Positions 25,614 to 34,142 of a stretch of 64,000 bases of DNA are shown in pieces. How positions within the stretch are numbered: the first letter of the stretch is position 1; every line of letters begins with the position of its first letter. The notes beneath the pieces are model-generated. The model made no database searches, was not told the origin of the DNA, and saw only the letters and a program-made list of their open reading frames with translations. Source of the DNA: Dielma sp000508965 (GTDB lineage: Bacteria; Bacillota_I; Bacilli_A; Erysipelotrichales; Erysipelotrichaceae); the NCBI GenBank assembly GCA_000508965.1, contig BAHV02000010.1:682001-746000 (forward strand). Direction: 5' to 3'. Position numbers and translations under genes: made by a program.

Positions 25614-27071
25614 ATGAGCTTATTTACACATGAAGCGAGACAATTCAAATTTGATGTATTAAGAGAAGTTGCACGCCGTACTTTCGAAGGAAAGCTAAGT
25701 GAATCGACACCGGATGAATTAGCCATGCTGCTGATTCCTACCAGTCAGGCTTCATTTCGATGCTGTGTCTATAAGGAAAGGGAAATCATTCGTGAAAGAA
25801 CCAGAATGGCGGCTGGCAAAACACCGATTGTAAGTAATCAGCCGCATAATCCAAAGCAGATTGTCAGAGTGCTTGAAGCAGCATGTGACGGCTGTACGAT
25901 TCATAAAATATGTGTGACAGATAACTGCCGTAAATGTATGGCTAAAAGCTGTCTGGCTTCTTGTCGTTTTGATGCGATGCGGATGGGATCTGATTCTGCT
26001 TATATCGATTATGATAAATGTAAGGAATGCGGCGCTTGTGTTAATGCGTGCCCATTCCATGCAATCGTTGAGACGCAAAGACCGTGCCGTAAGAGCTGTC
26101 CGGTAGACGCGATCTCGATGGATGAGTATAATATTGCCAAGATTGATGAAGGTAAGTGCATCAACTGCGGTGCCTGTCAGTCAGTTTGTCCGTTCGGAGC
26201 CATTGAGGATATGAGCCAAATGGTACCGGTTGTTGAACAGCTTCGTGACAAGGCTTCTATGACGGCCATTATTGCCCCGGCGATTCAAGGTCAGATGGAT
26301 AACGCAACATTGCCGCAGATCAAGCAGGCGATTCGGCTGCTTGGCTTTGATGAGGTATATGAGGCTGCCAGCGGTGCTGATGCGGTTGCCTGGTATGAAA
26401 AGCAGGACCTGCTGCATCACAAGGCAGAAGGCGTACAGATGACAACTTCATGCTGTCCGGCTTTTGTGAATATGGCTCGTCTGCATTTCCCGACAATCTA
26501 TGAAAAGAATGTCAGTAAGATGGTATCACCGATGGAAGCGATAGCCCGTTATATCAAGTCAGTCAAGGAAACAAAAGTAGTCTTTATCGGTCCATGTGTC
26601 GCGAAAAAACAGGAAGCAATGGAAGACTTCTCGGTGGTTGATTATGTACTTACTTTTGAAGAGCTGGCAGCAATGCTGACGGCTCAGCATATTGATGTTG
26701 AAGGTGTCGAACCGCGTGAAGGGGATGAACCAAGCGCTCATGGCCGCGGCTTTGCAATTGGCGGCGGTGTCAGTAAGGCGGTTGTGGAAGCAGCCAAGGA
26801 ATGTGCCGATGAGACTGCGATTACCTCCCTTTATGCCGATGGTGCTGCGGAATGCAAAAAGAATCTGCTGATGATGAAAGTAGGACGTTTTAACGCTGAT
26901 ATCCTTGAGGGTATGTGCTGTCCTGGCGGCTGTGTCTGCGGACCGGCTGCGATTGAAAATCCAATGAAAGTAAAACAGCGCATGACGAAAGAAAATGCCG
27001 CAATCAAAGACAAGCCGATTAAAGCAACACTGGAAACATTTGATTTCTCTAAAATTAATCTTCATAAATAA
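25614..27071 (+). CDS. Monomeric [FeFe] hydrogenase, probable group B
   Basis: The 485-residue protein has a helical N-terminus, a cysteine-rich part with several [4Fe-4S] motifs (CKECGACVNAC near 136-146, CINCGACQSVC near 182-192 and extra cysteines near 91-117), then the H-cluster domain. The three H-cluster loops are TSCCP at 278-282, PCVAKK at 327-332 and MCCPGGCVC at 434-442. This pattern suits group B enzymes that make or consume hydrogen with ferredoxin. The cofactor would need HydE, HydF and HydG, which are not in this window. It heads a four-gene set with a [2Fe-2S] protein, a sensory-type hydrogenase and a phosphatase. Confidence 0.88.
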   Translation: MSLFTHEARQFKFDVLREVARRTFEGKLSESTPDELAMLLIPTSQASFRCCVYKEREIIRERTRMAAGKTPIVSNQPHNPKQIVRVLEAACDGCTIHKICVTDNCRKCMAKSCLASCRFDAMRMGSDSAYIDYDKCKECGACVNACPFHAIVETQRPCRKSCPVDAISMDEYNIAKIDEGKCINCGACQSVCPFGAIEDMSQMVPVVEQLRDKASMTAIIAPAIQGQMDNATLPQIKQAIRLLGFDEVYEAASGADAVAWYEKQDLLHHKAEGVQMTTSCCPAFVNMARLHFPTIYEKNVSKMVSPMEAIARYIKSVKETKVVFIGPCVAKKQEAMEDFSVVDYVLTFEELAAMLTAQHIDVEGVEPREGDEPSAHGRGFAIGGGVSKAVVEAAKECADETAITSLYADGAAECKKNLLMMKVGRFNADILEGMCCPGGCVCGPAAIENPMKVKQRMTKENAAIKDKPIKATLETFDFSKINLHK

Positions 27072-27093
27072 TCTAAGAAAAGAGGAAACAGTT

Positions 27094-27339
27094 ATGGTAA
27101 CAATTGAAATTTGTATTGGAAGCAGTTGTTTCGTGAAGGGAAGTAATGAAGTCGTAGAGCTGTTGAAGAATTATATCGCTGAACATCAATTAGAGGAAAA
27201 GGTACAGCTTAAGGGCGCTTTCTGTATGGGGCAGTGTACAAAAGGTCTGGGAATCAAAGTTAATGGCAAGATTCTTGAGGGTGCTACGCTTTATAATGTG
27301 GTAGATCTGCTTGAACCTGAATTAAAGGAATTGTTATGA
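27094..27339 (+). CDS. Thioredoxin-like [2Fe-2S] ferredoxin (NuoE/HydC-like)
   Basis: The 81-residue protein has paired cysteines C-IGSS-C near residues 7-12 and CMGQC near 44-48, the C-x4-C and C-x3-C pattern of thioredoxin-like [2Fe-2S] domains found in NuoE and hydrogenase gamma subunits. It is likely an electron carrier between its neighbours. I choose the ATG at 27094 after AGAGGAAAC; a longer frame runs back into the hydrogenase gene. Its end overlaps the next start by four bases. Confidence 0.85.
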   Translation: MVTIEICIGSSCFVKGSNEVVELLKNYIAEHQLEEKVQLKGAFCMGQCTKGLGIKVNGKILEGATLYNVVDLLEPELKELL

Positions 27340-29006
27340 GCAAAATCATCGCATTAAAGGAAAATAATTGTAAAAGCTGTCTTAAATGCGTCCGTAACTG
27401 TCCGACTAAGGCAATTACTTTTGAAAGCGGCAGTCCGGAAATCATTGAAGAAGAATGTTTATCATGCGGCCGCTGTTACTTGTTCTGTCCGCAAAGTGCA
27501 AAAGAGGTTCGCAGTGATCTTGAGCGTGTGAGAGCATGGCTTAAAGCTAAGGAAGAAGTTGTAATCTCGGTAGCGCCGTCTTATCCAATCGTATGGCCTA
27601 ATTTCAGTAAGCTGAAGCAGGCGCTGCTTGAGGTGGGTTTTTGTGCGGTTGAGGAAACCGCACAGGGAGCTGCGGTGGTTTCTTCACAATATGTCGGTTT
27701 GATGCGTGAGCAGTCGATGACGAATATTATTGAGACATGCTGTCCGGTTATCGTTAGGCTGATTGAAACGAAATATCCGTCATTGATCAGTCAGCTCAGT
27801 CCAATCGCATCACCGATGATTATTCACGGCAGAATGCTTAAAGAAAAATATCCGAATGCGAAAGTGGTTTTTCTGAGTCCATGTGTAGCCAAACAGAATG
27901 AAGCATTGGATGAACGTTTTACAGGCAGTGTTGATGCAGTAATCAGTATGCCGGAAATGGATGAATGGCTGCTTGATACTGAGCTTTATGATGAAGAAGC
28001 TAGTGAGCCGCAGGAAAATATTGCCCGGCTGTATCCAATCAGCGGCGGTATTATTAAGACCATTGATGATTTCAGCGGCTATAAGCGATTGGCGGTAGAA
28101 GGCATTGAACGCTGTCAGACAGCGCTTCAGTCGATTGAAAACGGTCATCTTAAGGGATTCTTTTTTGAGATGAACGCCTGCTTGGGCGGTTGTTTGGGCG
28201 GTCCGTATTTATATGCTTACAAGGAAAATGAATGGCTGGCTCAAACGCGTATTTTAAAGGCTGAGGAAGCTGAAAAAATCGATTATCAAGACTGCTCGCT
28301 GCCGGTAAATGCTAAATGGCAGGACGATCATGTTGATCAGCCTGAATTCAGCGAGGCGGCAATTGATGAAGTTCTGCAGTCGATGGGCAAGGCAGATTAT
28401 TCAAGACAGCTTAACTGCGGAGCCTGCGGATATGATACATGCCGTGAAAAGGCAATGGCGGTACTGCTTGGCAAGAGTGATCCGAAGCATTGTCTGCCAT
28501 ATGCTTTAGAGAATGCAGAATCAATTTCCAATCTGATTATTGAACATACGCCAAACGGAATTATTGTGCTTGATGCTTTCCGTAAAGTAAAAGAAATTAA
28601 TCCTTCGGCGATTAAACTTTTAAAGCTACAGAATTTCAGCGTTAAGGGATTTGATATTCAATCGATTCTGCCATCCGCTCAGATCAGTGATGTGCTGGAT
28701 CATTTAGATGGTGTCAAATATTTTATTGAAGAATATCCCGATGCCGGTAAGGTGATTGAGCATGCTGTTATTCCGGTTAAGGAAGAAAATGCCAGCTTTA
28801 TCATTTTGATGGATCTGACTGAAAAAATGCAGCAGGAAGAAAAATTGAAACAGCTGCGGCGTGATACGATTGCCTCCACGCAAAAGGTTATTGACAAACA
28901 GATGCGTGTTGTACAGGAAATCGCTTCACTGCTTGGTGAGACTACCGCTGAGACGAAGGTCGTATTGACGAACCTTAATAAGACGATTGAGGGAGAGTCT
29001 GAGTGA
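27336..29006 (+). CDS. Sensory-type [FeFe] hydrogenase with PAS domain, probable group C
   Basis: The 556-residue protein starts with two [4Fe-4S] motifs (C12-C22 and C41-C51). An H-cluster-like domain follows with ETCCP near 133-137, SPCVAKQNEA and NACLGGCLGGP. Next come an extra iron-sulfur motif (NCGACGYDTC then KHC, about 365-390), a PAS domain (about 393-490) and a C-terminal coiled coil. Group C hydrogenases of this layout are thought to sense hydrogen or redox state rather than carry bulk flux. The gene overlaps the [2Fe-2S] gene by 4 bases and the PP2C phosphatase gene by 1 base, so phosphatase control is the likely output. Confidence 0.85.
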   Translation: MSKIIALKENNCKSCLKCVRNCPTKAITFESGSPEIIEEECLSCGRCYLFCPQSAKEVRSDLERVRAWLKAKEEVVISVAPSYPIVWPNFSKLKQALLEVGFCAVEETAQGAAVVSSQYVGLMREQSMTNIIETCCPVIVRLIETKYPSLISQLSPIASPMIIHGRMLKEKYPNAKVVFLSPCVAKQNEALDERFTGSVDAVISMPEMDEWLLDTELYDEEASEPQENIARLYPISGGIIKTIDDFSGYKRLAVEGIERCQTALQSIENGHLKGFFFEMNACLGGCLGGPYLYAYKENEWLAQTRILKAEEAEKIDYQDCSLPVNAKWQDDHVDQPEFSEAAIDEVLQSMGKADYSRQLNCGACGYDTCREKAMAVLLGKSDPKHCLPYALENAESISNLIIEHTPNGIIVLDAFRKVKEINPSAIKLLKLQNFSVKGFDIQSILPSAQISDVLDHLDGVKYFIEEYPDAGKVIEHAVIPVKEENASFIILMDLTEKMQQEEKLKQLRRDTIASTQKVIDKQMRVVQEIASLLGETTAETKVVLTNLNKTIEGESE

Positions 29007-30184
29007 TGAATATCCATGTTGAGACATATACCGCTTCTTTAAATAAGAAGTATGAGGAATTATGCGGTGACCGGGTGAAAATTGTCCGCAATGCGGATTC
29101 TTGCATTTTAGTGCTTGCCGATGGTCTTGGCAGCGGTGTTAAAGCGAATATATTAGCGACGCTTACTTCTGAAATCTTATCGACGATGGTGGCAGAGGGA
29201 ACAACCATTGAAGAAGCCATTCAGACAATCACGGCTACGCTGCCGGTGTGCCATGAACGCGGGGTTGCCTATTCTACCTTTATCATCGTCCAGATTTTCT
29301 ATGACGGCCGTGTTTATTTGGCAGAGTATGATAGCCCCGATGTGATTTTTCTGCAGGGGAGCCGGGCCGGTACTTTTGAAAGAGAAATCCATGTACATTC
29401 GGAAAAAAAGGTTCGTGAAGCGCACTTTATGGTTGAACCTGGTGATCGATTGATTTTATTTTCCGACGGCATCGTTCATGCCGGGGTTGGTTCTATCTTG
29501 AATTTTGGCTGGGATAAGAAAGAAATAACGCAGCATCTTTTAACGATGCAGCATTATAACGATAATGCCAGAACAACGACTTGGAATCTTCTGCATGCGG
29601 TCAACGATTTGTATCAGGGACTGCCGGGTGATGACTCCACCGTAGCGGTTGCGCATATTCTCGAACCTAAGGAAACGATGATAATGGTTGGTCCGCCGGT
29701 AAACAAAGAGGATGATGAGGTTGCAGCTCGTAAACTAATGAGCGCTACCGGCAAGAAAATTGTCTGCGGCGGCACGACTTCACAGATTATTTCACGTTAT
29801 CTCCATGAAGAAATTAAAATGGATGATCTGCTTAGCTTTACCGGTGATGTACCGCCGATTGCCAGAATCAAGGGAATTGATCTGGTTACTGAAGGAGCAC
29901 TGACGATTGGCAAGGCGCTGCAGTATCTTGAGGAATGTTCAAAATCGAGAGATTACTATGAACAATTTATTGAAGCAGACCGTAACGATGGTGCTTTCTT
30001 GTTGGCACATACACTTTTATGTGACTGCACAGCAGTTCATTTCCTTTTAGGAACAGCCGATAATATTGCCCATGCTTCAATCAATTATTCGCCAATTTCA
30101 CTAAGCCAGAAGATCAAGGTCATTGAAAAAATGGGTGAAGAATTAAAAAAATTAGGTAAAATTGTCACAATTGAAAAGTTCTAG
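29006..30184 (+). CDS. SpoIIE/PP2C-type protein serine phosphatase
   Basis: The 392-residue protein has the PP2C-like catalytic pattern of SpoIIE/RsbU proteins: LADGLGSG near residue 34-41, FSDGIVHAG near 152 and GDDSTVAV near 210, with the metal-binding aspartates in place. No membrane or sensor domain is fused; the C-terminal 150 residues form an unrecognised extra domain. Such phosphatases dephosphorylate anti-anti-sigma-type proteins, but no such target is encoded nearby. Its ATG overlaps the stop of the PAS-hydrogenase gene (TGATG), strong evidence for coupling to that sensor. Confidence 0.85.
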   Translation: MNIHVETYTASLNKKYEELCGDRVKIVRNADSCILVLADGLGSGVKANILATLTSEILSTMVAEGTTIEEAIQTITATLPVCHERGVAYSTFIIVQIFYDGRVYLAEYDSPDVIFLQGSRAGTFEREIHVHSEKKVREAHFMVEPGDRLILFSDGIVHAGVGSILNFGWDKKEITQHLLTMQHYNDNARTTTWNLLHAVNDLYQGLPGDDSTVAVAHILEPKETMIMVGPPVNKEDDEVAARKLMSATGKKIVCGGTTSQIISRYLHEEIKMDDLLSFTGDVPPIARIKGIDLVTEGALTIGKALQYLEECSKSRDYYEQFIEADRNDGAFLLAHTLLCDCTAVHFLLGTADNIAHASINYSPISLSQKIKVIEKMGEELKKLGKIVTIEKF

Positions 30185-30242
30185 TCGTTTTTCGACAAAA
30201 TCTGCTCTTGGTTTCAACTAAACTAATGAGTGGGTGATCAGA

Positions 30243-30623
30243 ATGAGTATTCAATTAATTGCGTGTATTAATGATTCCGCAAAAATATTTATGGGAAACG
30301 ATAAGGTGCTGCTGCATACGCTGGCCAATGCTGACCGAAATCAGAAGCAGGCGTTCTTTCGCTTTCATGATTTTGAAACAATTTTAGCTGGCTGCAGTTC
30401 ATTCTTTGAGGATCAGTGTATCTGTACAGAAGCAGATACACTCTATTTACGCAATGAATACCTCAGAAAAAATTATTCTTTAACGGTATATGAAGATCTG
30501 CTGATCACCAATACCTTTGATGATAATCCATTTCTTGAATATCTGCTTCGATATGAAAGATGTTGGTGTGTCATTGATGAAAATCAAGGTGTTCACTGGC
30601 TGGGGGTATTGTCAAAGCGGTGA
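30243..30623 (+). CDS. Hypothetical protein, 126 residues
   Basis: The protein has no signal peptide or membrane segment and is mixed alpha/beta by composition, with several cysteines (near 9, 51, 59 and 61) that are not in a recognised metal motif. I choose the ATG at 30243; a GTG three codons earlier is possible and the GGGTGA site fits the ATG. It follows the phosphatase gene by 58 bases with no strong terminator between, so it may belong to the hydrogenase transcript. I recognise no family. Confidence 0.6.
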   Translation: MSIQLIACINDSAKIFMGNDKVLLHTLANADRNQKQAFFRFHDFETILAGCSSFFEDQCICTEADTLYLRNEYLRKNYSLTVYEDLLITNTFDDNPFLEYLLRYERCWCVIDENQGVHWLGVLSKR

Positions 30624-30666
30624 AAATCGTGTAAAATAGGTTATGATGTTAGGAGGCAGTATACCT

Positions 30667-30876
30667 ATGTTGGAGTCTATATTATATACGCTTTTGGGTC
30701 TTATTATTGGTGGAGCGTTAGGGTTCTATTTCACCAAGAAAAAGTTTGAAAAAGAATTAAGAGAAAATCCGCCAATCAATGAGAAAATGATTCGTGCAAT
30801 GTTTTTACAAATGGGACGTAAACCATCTGAGGCACAGATCAAACAAATCATGAAATCGATGAATGCGAACAAATAA
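30667..30876 (+). CDS. YneF-family (UPF0154) small membrane protein
   Basis: The 69-residue protein has one N-terminal membrane segment ending in GFYFTKKKFEKEL and then the family motif PPINEKMIRAMFLQMGRKPSEAQI. The family is conserved in Firmicutes but of unknown role. I choose the ATG at 30667 after AGGAGG; an earlier in-frame ATG at 30643 lies before that site. A terminator follows directly. Confidence 0.9.
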   Translation: MLESILYTLLGLIIGGALGFYFTKKKFEKELRENPPINEKMIRAMFLQMGRKPSEAQIKQIMKSMNANK

Positions 30877-30899
30877 CACAGCCTTAGCTGTGTTTTTTT
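30875..30899 (+). terminator. Terminator after the YneF-family gene
   Basis: AACACAGC/GCTGTGTT stem of 8 bp with a CTTA loop, followed by a T run; it overlaps the stop codon. Confidence 0.9.
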
Positions 30900-30905
30900 G
30901 AAATT

Positions 30906-31601
30906 ATGATTAAGAAGGTAATACGGTTTATCCTTTGTTTGATCTTGGCGGTGATGCTGATATTTACTACTTTAGGTTATTTTCAGTATAAAACAGCGAT
31001 ACACGCAATCAGTATCGAGGATAAGGTTGCACAAATCCAGGCGGATGAAAATTATATATTATTAAATCAGGTTTCTGATTATTTGAAAGATGCGACAGTT
31101 GCTATTGAGGACAGGCGTTTTTATGAACATCACGGTGTTGATTTTATCGCATGGCTGCGAATTGCCAAGGATCTTATTTTTACTCAGCAAATAAACAGCG
31201 GTGGTTCTACGATTACGCAGCAGCTGGCTAAGAATATGTATTTTGGCTATGAACCCTCTTTGATCAGAAAGTTTTCTGAATTATTTGTTGTGCGTGATTT
31301 AGAAAGCCGTTATGATAAGGATACGATTTTAGAGCTTTATATTAATATTATTAACTATGGGGACAATAATTTTGGCATACATGACGCGGCATATAATTAT
31401 TATGGTGTATCACCGGCGGACCTTGATTTAGATCAGGCGTCCATTCTTGCCGGTATACCGCAGTCACCGGCTTATTTGCAGTTAAGTAATTTATCGATGA
31501 AAACGATCTATAAGCAGAAGGCTGTGCTGAGTGCGATGGTGAAGGAAGGCATGATCACACAGGCTGAAATGGATGCGGTTATGAGGAATAAGGGGGAGTA
31601 A
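30906..31601 (+). CDS. Monofunctional peptidoglycan glycosyltransferase (GT51)
   Basis: GT51 enzymes polymerise lipid II into glycan strands outside the membrane. The 231-residue protein has an N-terminal membrane anchor (about 5-25) and the family motifs EDRRFYEHHGVD near residue 61 and GGSTITQQLAKN near 99, with the catalytic glutamate in the first. There is no transpeptidase domain. The ATG lies only 7 bases after the upstream terminator tail and has no visible ribosome site, so translation may be weak or the start differs. A PTS regulator gene follows 15 bases later. Confidence 0.9.
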   Translation: MIKKVIRFILCLILAVMLIFTTLGYFQYKTAIHAISIEDKVAQIQADENYILLNQVSDYLKDATVAIEDRRFYEHHGVDFIAWLRIAKDLIFTQQINSGGSTITQQLAKNMYFGYEPSLIRKFSELFVVRDLESRYDKDTILELYINIINYGDNNFGIHDAAYNYYGVSPADLDLDQASILAGIPQSPAYLQLSNLSMKTIYKQKAVLSAMVKEGMITQAEMDAVMRNKGE

Positions 31602-31616
31602 TCAGGAGGAAATCTT

Positions 31617-33590
31617 ATGGATCTGTATTCTGGACGGTATATTGCAATTCTATATGAATTTTTTGTATCTAAACTAACATTTCTGACTTCTGAAGAATTG
31701 GCAGAGAATTTAAAATGCAGTTCACGTACCATAAAGGAGGATATCAAATCATTAAATGCTTATTTGCGCCAAGAACAAATTGGTTTTATTGAATCAGTTC
31801 CAGGCCGCGGATATCAATTAATTATTGAGGATCAAGGCAGAGGCAATCAGCTGAAATTAATGATTGAGCGCAGCTATGAGTTTTTCTTTGATAAAGATGT
31901 TGGCCGCATAAAGCTGAGAATATTTATTTTGAAGAAAATACTCGCAGTTCCTTCTTTAGAATATGCGGATCTCTTGAATGAAGTCCATTTGACTCAGTCT
32001 GCACTTAGACGTGATTTTGAATGGATTCGTGAATTTCTACAATCCTATGATTTAAAACTGAAAGTCGTTAATGATGCAATTCAGGTCAGGGGCAGTGAGC
32101 TTCAGCGCCGTAAGGCTATGCTTGAAGCTTTTTGTGATAACTATTATGGTCTTGATGATGCATTGCTTGTCAAAGAATTTGATTCCTTATTCTATGAAGA
32201 TGATCAAGAATATGAAAACATCCGGCATGCATTCTTAAATATTCTTCGTCCTGAACAAATTGTCATTAACGATTTATCAACCAAAAAACTTTCAGCATAT
32301 ATATGTCTGGCAAAAAGACGCAATGCGGCTAATTGCCGGCTGTCTGTCTTTTCTGCTGAAGAAATTGACGAAGCAGAAAAATTATACGAATATTCATTAG
32401 TACAAAAGATATTCAGTGATCCGCTGATTGCGGCAGGTAAATGGCATGACGAAAATGAAGTTATCGCTTTTACCCGCATGCTGCTGACACATCGCGATAT
32501 CGATTTAAGCCGGCATCGTGATGTTGAAACCATCCCGCCGGTCTATCTATTAAAAGCATCACAGAATTTACAAAGTACATTAGATTGTTTGAAAAATACG
32601 GTTTGGCAGGAATTATTTGCTTCCGAGTTATTTGCATCTTTTGAACGTGATTTTTTATCTATTGTATTGCTTCTGACACTCAGGCATCGAATGGATTCAA
32701 ATAAAGAAATCCAATTGGTAATCTATTCAAAATATGAGAATTATAATTTCACGCCTTTGGCCTTAGAGTTAACTCGTGTATTTATTTATCATCTAAGCAG
32801 TGTGATGAATTGCCCTGTCAACGTGATGAATCTCTCAATAATTCCTTCCGTTTTTGAATATATTCTAAAACAGGTGAATTATGAGTATCATCGTCAAAAT
32901 ATCGCTGTTGTTTCCACAGCAGGCAGAATTGTTGCAGGCTATATAGCGAATGATTTAAACAAGAAATTCAGCCGTTATATTCACAGTCTTGCTGTATTAA
33001 ATCTTTATGAGATGCGGAGCTTGAATTTCGATGATTTTGATTGTGTGATCTGTGATAAAAATGATTACTACAAGCGATATCCAATAAAATTTGTTGCTTA
33101 CACCTCAATGACCAGCTTAGCAAAGGATGACCTTTATGGGAAAGTTTTTAAATCTGGCTATGATCGTCATATATTGGATTTTATGAAGCGAATCACTAAG
33201 GCAACCGAAGATGTAGTAAGTGATAATTTTAATGCGTTGGTTAAATGTATATGCTTTCGTCATGCGGCAGAAAGTAAATTGACTGAACTTGAAAATGCCA
33301 TTCTTTGGAAAAATTCACTCATTTCCTACATTAAGCGGCAGTGTTTGATTATATTTTGTGATATATCTCATACCCAGAAAGAATTCATTGAATTTTACCG
33401 GGTCAGCAAATTTGCCAAATATGCAATCGTAGTATCCATAGATTACGGTTACGATTTATCTAAAATCAAATTAATTAATTCAATACTGGATCGGCTGATT
33501 GAAAATGATGATTATTTTGATTTGATCCTTCGCGATACTTCAGCCGCCTATGATCAATGTTTTGATGATATTATCGAGAATCAGTCTTAG
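31617..33590 (+). CDS. BglG/Mga-type PTS transcriptional regulator with degenerate PTS domains
   Basis: The 657-residue protein begins with a winged helix-turn-helix (about 20-48, LTSEELAENLKCSSRTIKED) and a second Mga-like one (about 115-142). The centre (about 185-360) resembles PRD domains and the segment near 428-448 (IAVVSTAGRIVAGYI) resembles an EIIB fold. The phosphorylated histidines usual in PRDs and the EIIB cysteine are not seen in the expected places. It precedes the mannose-type PTS operon in the same direction, so it is the likely regulator. AGGAGGAAAT precedes the ATG and a terminator separates it from the operon. Confidence 0.75.
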   Translation: MDLYSGRYIAILYEFFVSKLTFLTSEELAENLKCSSRTIKEDIKSLNAYLRQEQIGFIESVPGRGYQLIIEDQGRGNQLKLMIERSYEFFFDKDVGRIKLRIFILKKILAVPSLEYADLLNEVHLTQSALRRDFEWIREFLQSYDLKLKVVNDAIQVRGSELQRRKAMLEAFCDNYYGLDDALLVKEFDSLFYEDDQEYENIRHAFLNILRPEQIVINDLSTKKLSAYICLAKRRNAANCRLSVFSAEEIDEAEKLYEYSLVQKIFSDPLIAAGKWHDENEVIAFTRMLLTHRDIDLSRHRDVETIPPVYLLKASQNLQSTLDCLKNTVWQELFASELFASFERDFLSIVLLLTLRHRMDSNKEIQLVIYSKYENYNFTPLALELTRVFIYHLSSVMNCPVNVMNLSIIPSVFEYILKQVNYEYHRQNIAVVSTAGRIVAGYIANDLNKKFSRYIHSLAVLNLYEMRSLNFDDFDCVICDKNDYYKRYPIKFVAYTSMTSLAKDDLYGKVFKSGYDRHILDFMKRITKATEDVVSDNFNALVKCICFRHAAESKLTELENAILWKNSLISYIKRQCLIIFCDISHTQKEFIEFYRVSKFAKYAIVVSIDYGYDLSKIKLINSILDRLIENDDYFDLILRDTSAAYDQCFDDIIENQS

Positions 33591-33614
33591 CGGAAGGAAT
33601 TCCGCTTTTTTTTT
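33589..33614 (+). terminator. Terminator of the PTS regulator gene
   Basis: AGCGGAA/TTCCGCT stem of 7 bp with a GGAA loop and nine Ts; it overlaps the stop codon. Confidence 0.9.
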
Positions 33615-33661
33615 CATCAGTATTCGTGAAAATTCATGCGTATCACGATTTTGGATGAAAA

Positions 33662-33675
33662 AGTAAGCGTTTACA
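33662..33675. promoter_or_regulatory. Catabolite response element (cre) of the PTS operon
   Basis: Read on the minus strand the site is TGTAAACGCTTACT, which fits the CcpA-binding cre consensus of Firmicutes at all key positions. It lies 43 bases before the EIIA start, where CcpA would block transcription when preferred sugars are present. A TTTACA at 33671-33676 within it could serve as the -35. Confidence 0.7.
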
Positions 33676-33717
33676 TCAACTGGCAACAATGTGAAAATAA
33701 GGGCAGGAGGAAGGCAC

Positions 33718-34125
33718 ATGATTAAAATATTTTTAGCTACACATGGTCATCTGGCCAGTGGTTTCAAAAGTTCCTTGGATATTCTTTTAGGTGATTCATC
33801 AAATGTTACTATTTTTGATGCTTACGTCGATGAACATTCAGTACAATCTAAATTGGATGATTTCTATCGCAATGTTGATGAAAAAGATCAGGTGTTTCTT
33901 TTATCAGATTTATATGGCGGCAGTGTCAATCAAGCGATGTTTACTTACTTGAAGGATCGAAATACTACACTGATTACAGGTGTAAACCTAGCTTTGATTT
34001 TAGAGCTGGCAATGAAATTGGAACCATTAGATGAAAGGGCTATGTATCAACTGGTTGAAAATAGCCGTAAAGTATTGTTGATTGTAAAAGAGGACCAAAC
34101 ACAATTTTGTGATGATTTTTTCTAA
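33718..34125 (+). CDS. PTS mannose/fructose/sorbose-family EIIA component
   Basis: The 135-residue protein has the EIIA-Man opening IKIFLATHGHLASG with the phosphorylatable histidine at residue 9, equal to His10 of Escherichia coli EIIA-Man, followed by the SDLYGGS motif. It takes phosphate from HPr and passes it to EIIB. I choose the ATG at 33718 after GGCAGGAGGAAGG. It is the first gene of a six-gene operon. Confidence 0.93.
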   Translation: MIKIFLATHGHLASGFKSSLDILLGDSSNVTIFDAYVDEHSVQSKLDDFYRNVDEKDQVFLLSDLYGGSVNQAMFTYLKDRNTTLITGVNLALILELAMKLEPLDERAMYQLVENSRKVLLIVKEDQTQFCDDFF

Positions 34126-34142
34126 AAGAAGGGAGGGTTAGA

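Noticed and set aside
26559..27065. 168-codon minus-strand open frame inside the [FeFe] hydrogenase gene
   Set aside because: It is antisense to the H-cluster domain, whose plus-strand frame carries all conserved motifs.
33676..33700. Possible sigma-54 (-24/-12) promoter before the mannose-family PTS operon
   Set aside because: Many mannose-family PTS operons use sigma-54 with LevR, but no GG-N10-GC element is seen and the adjacent regulator lacks the AAA+ sigma-54 activator domain.
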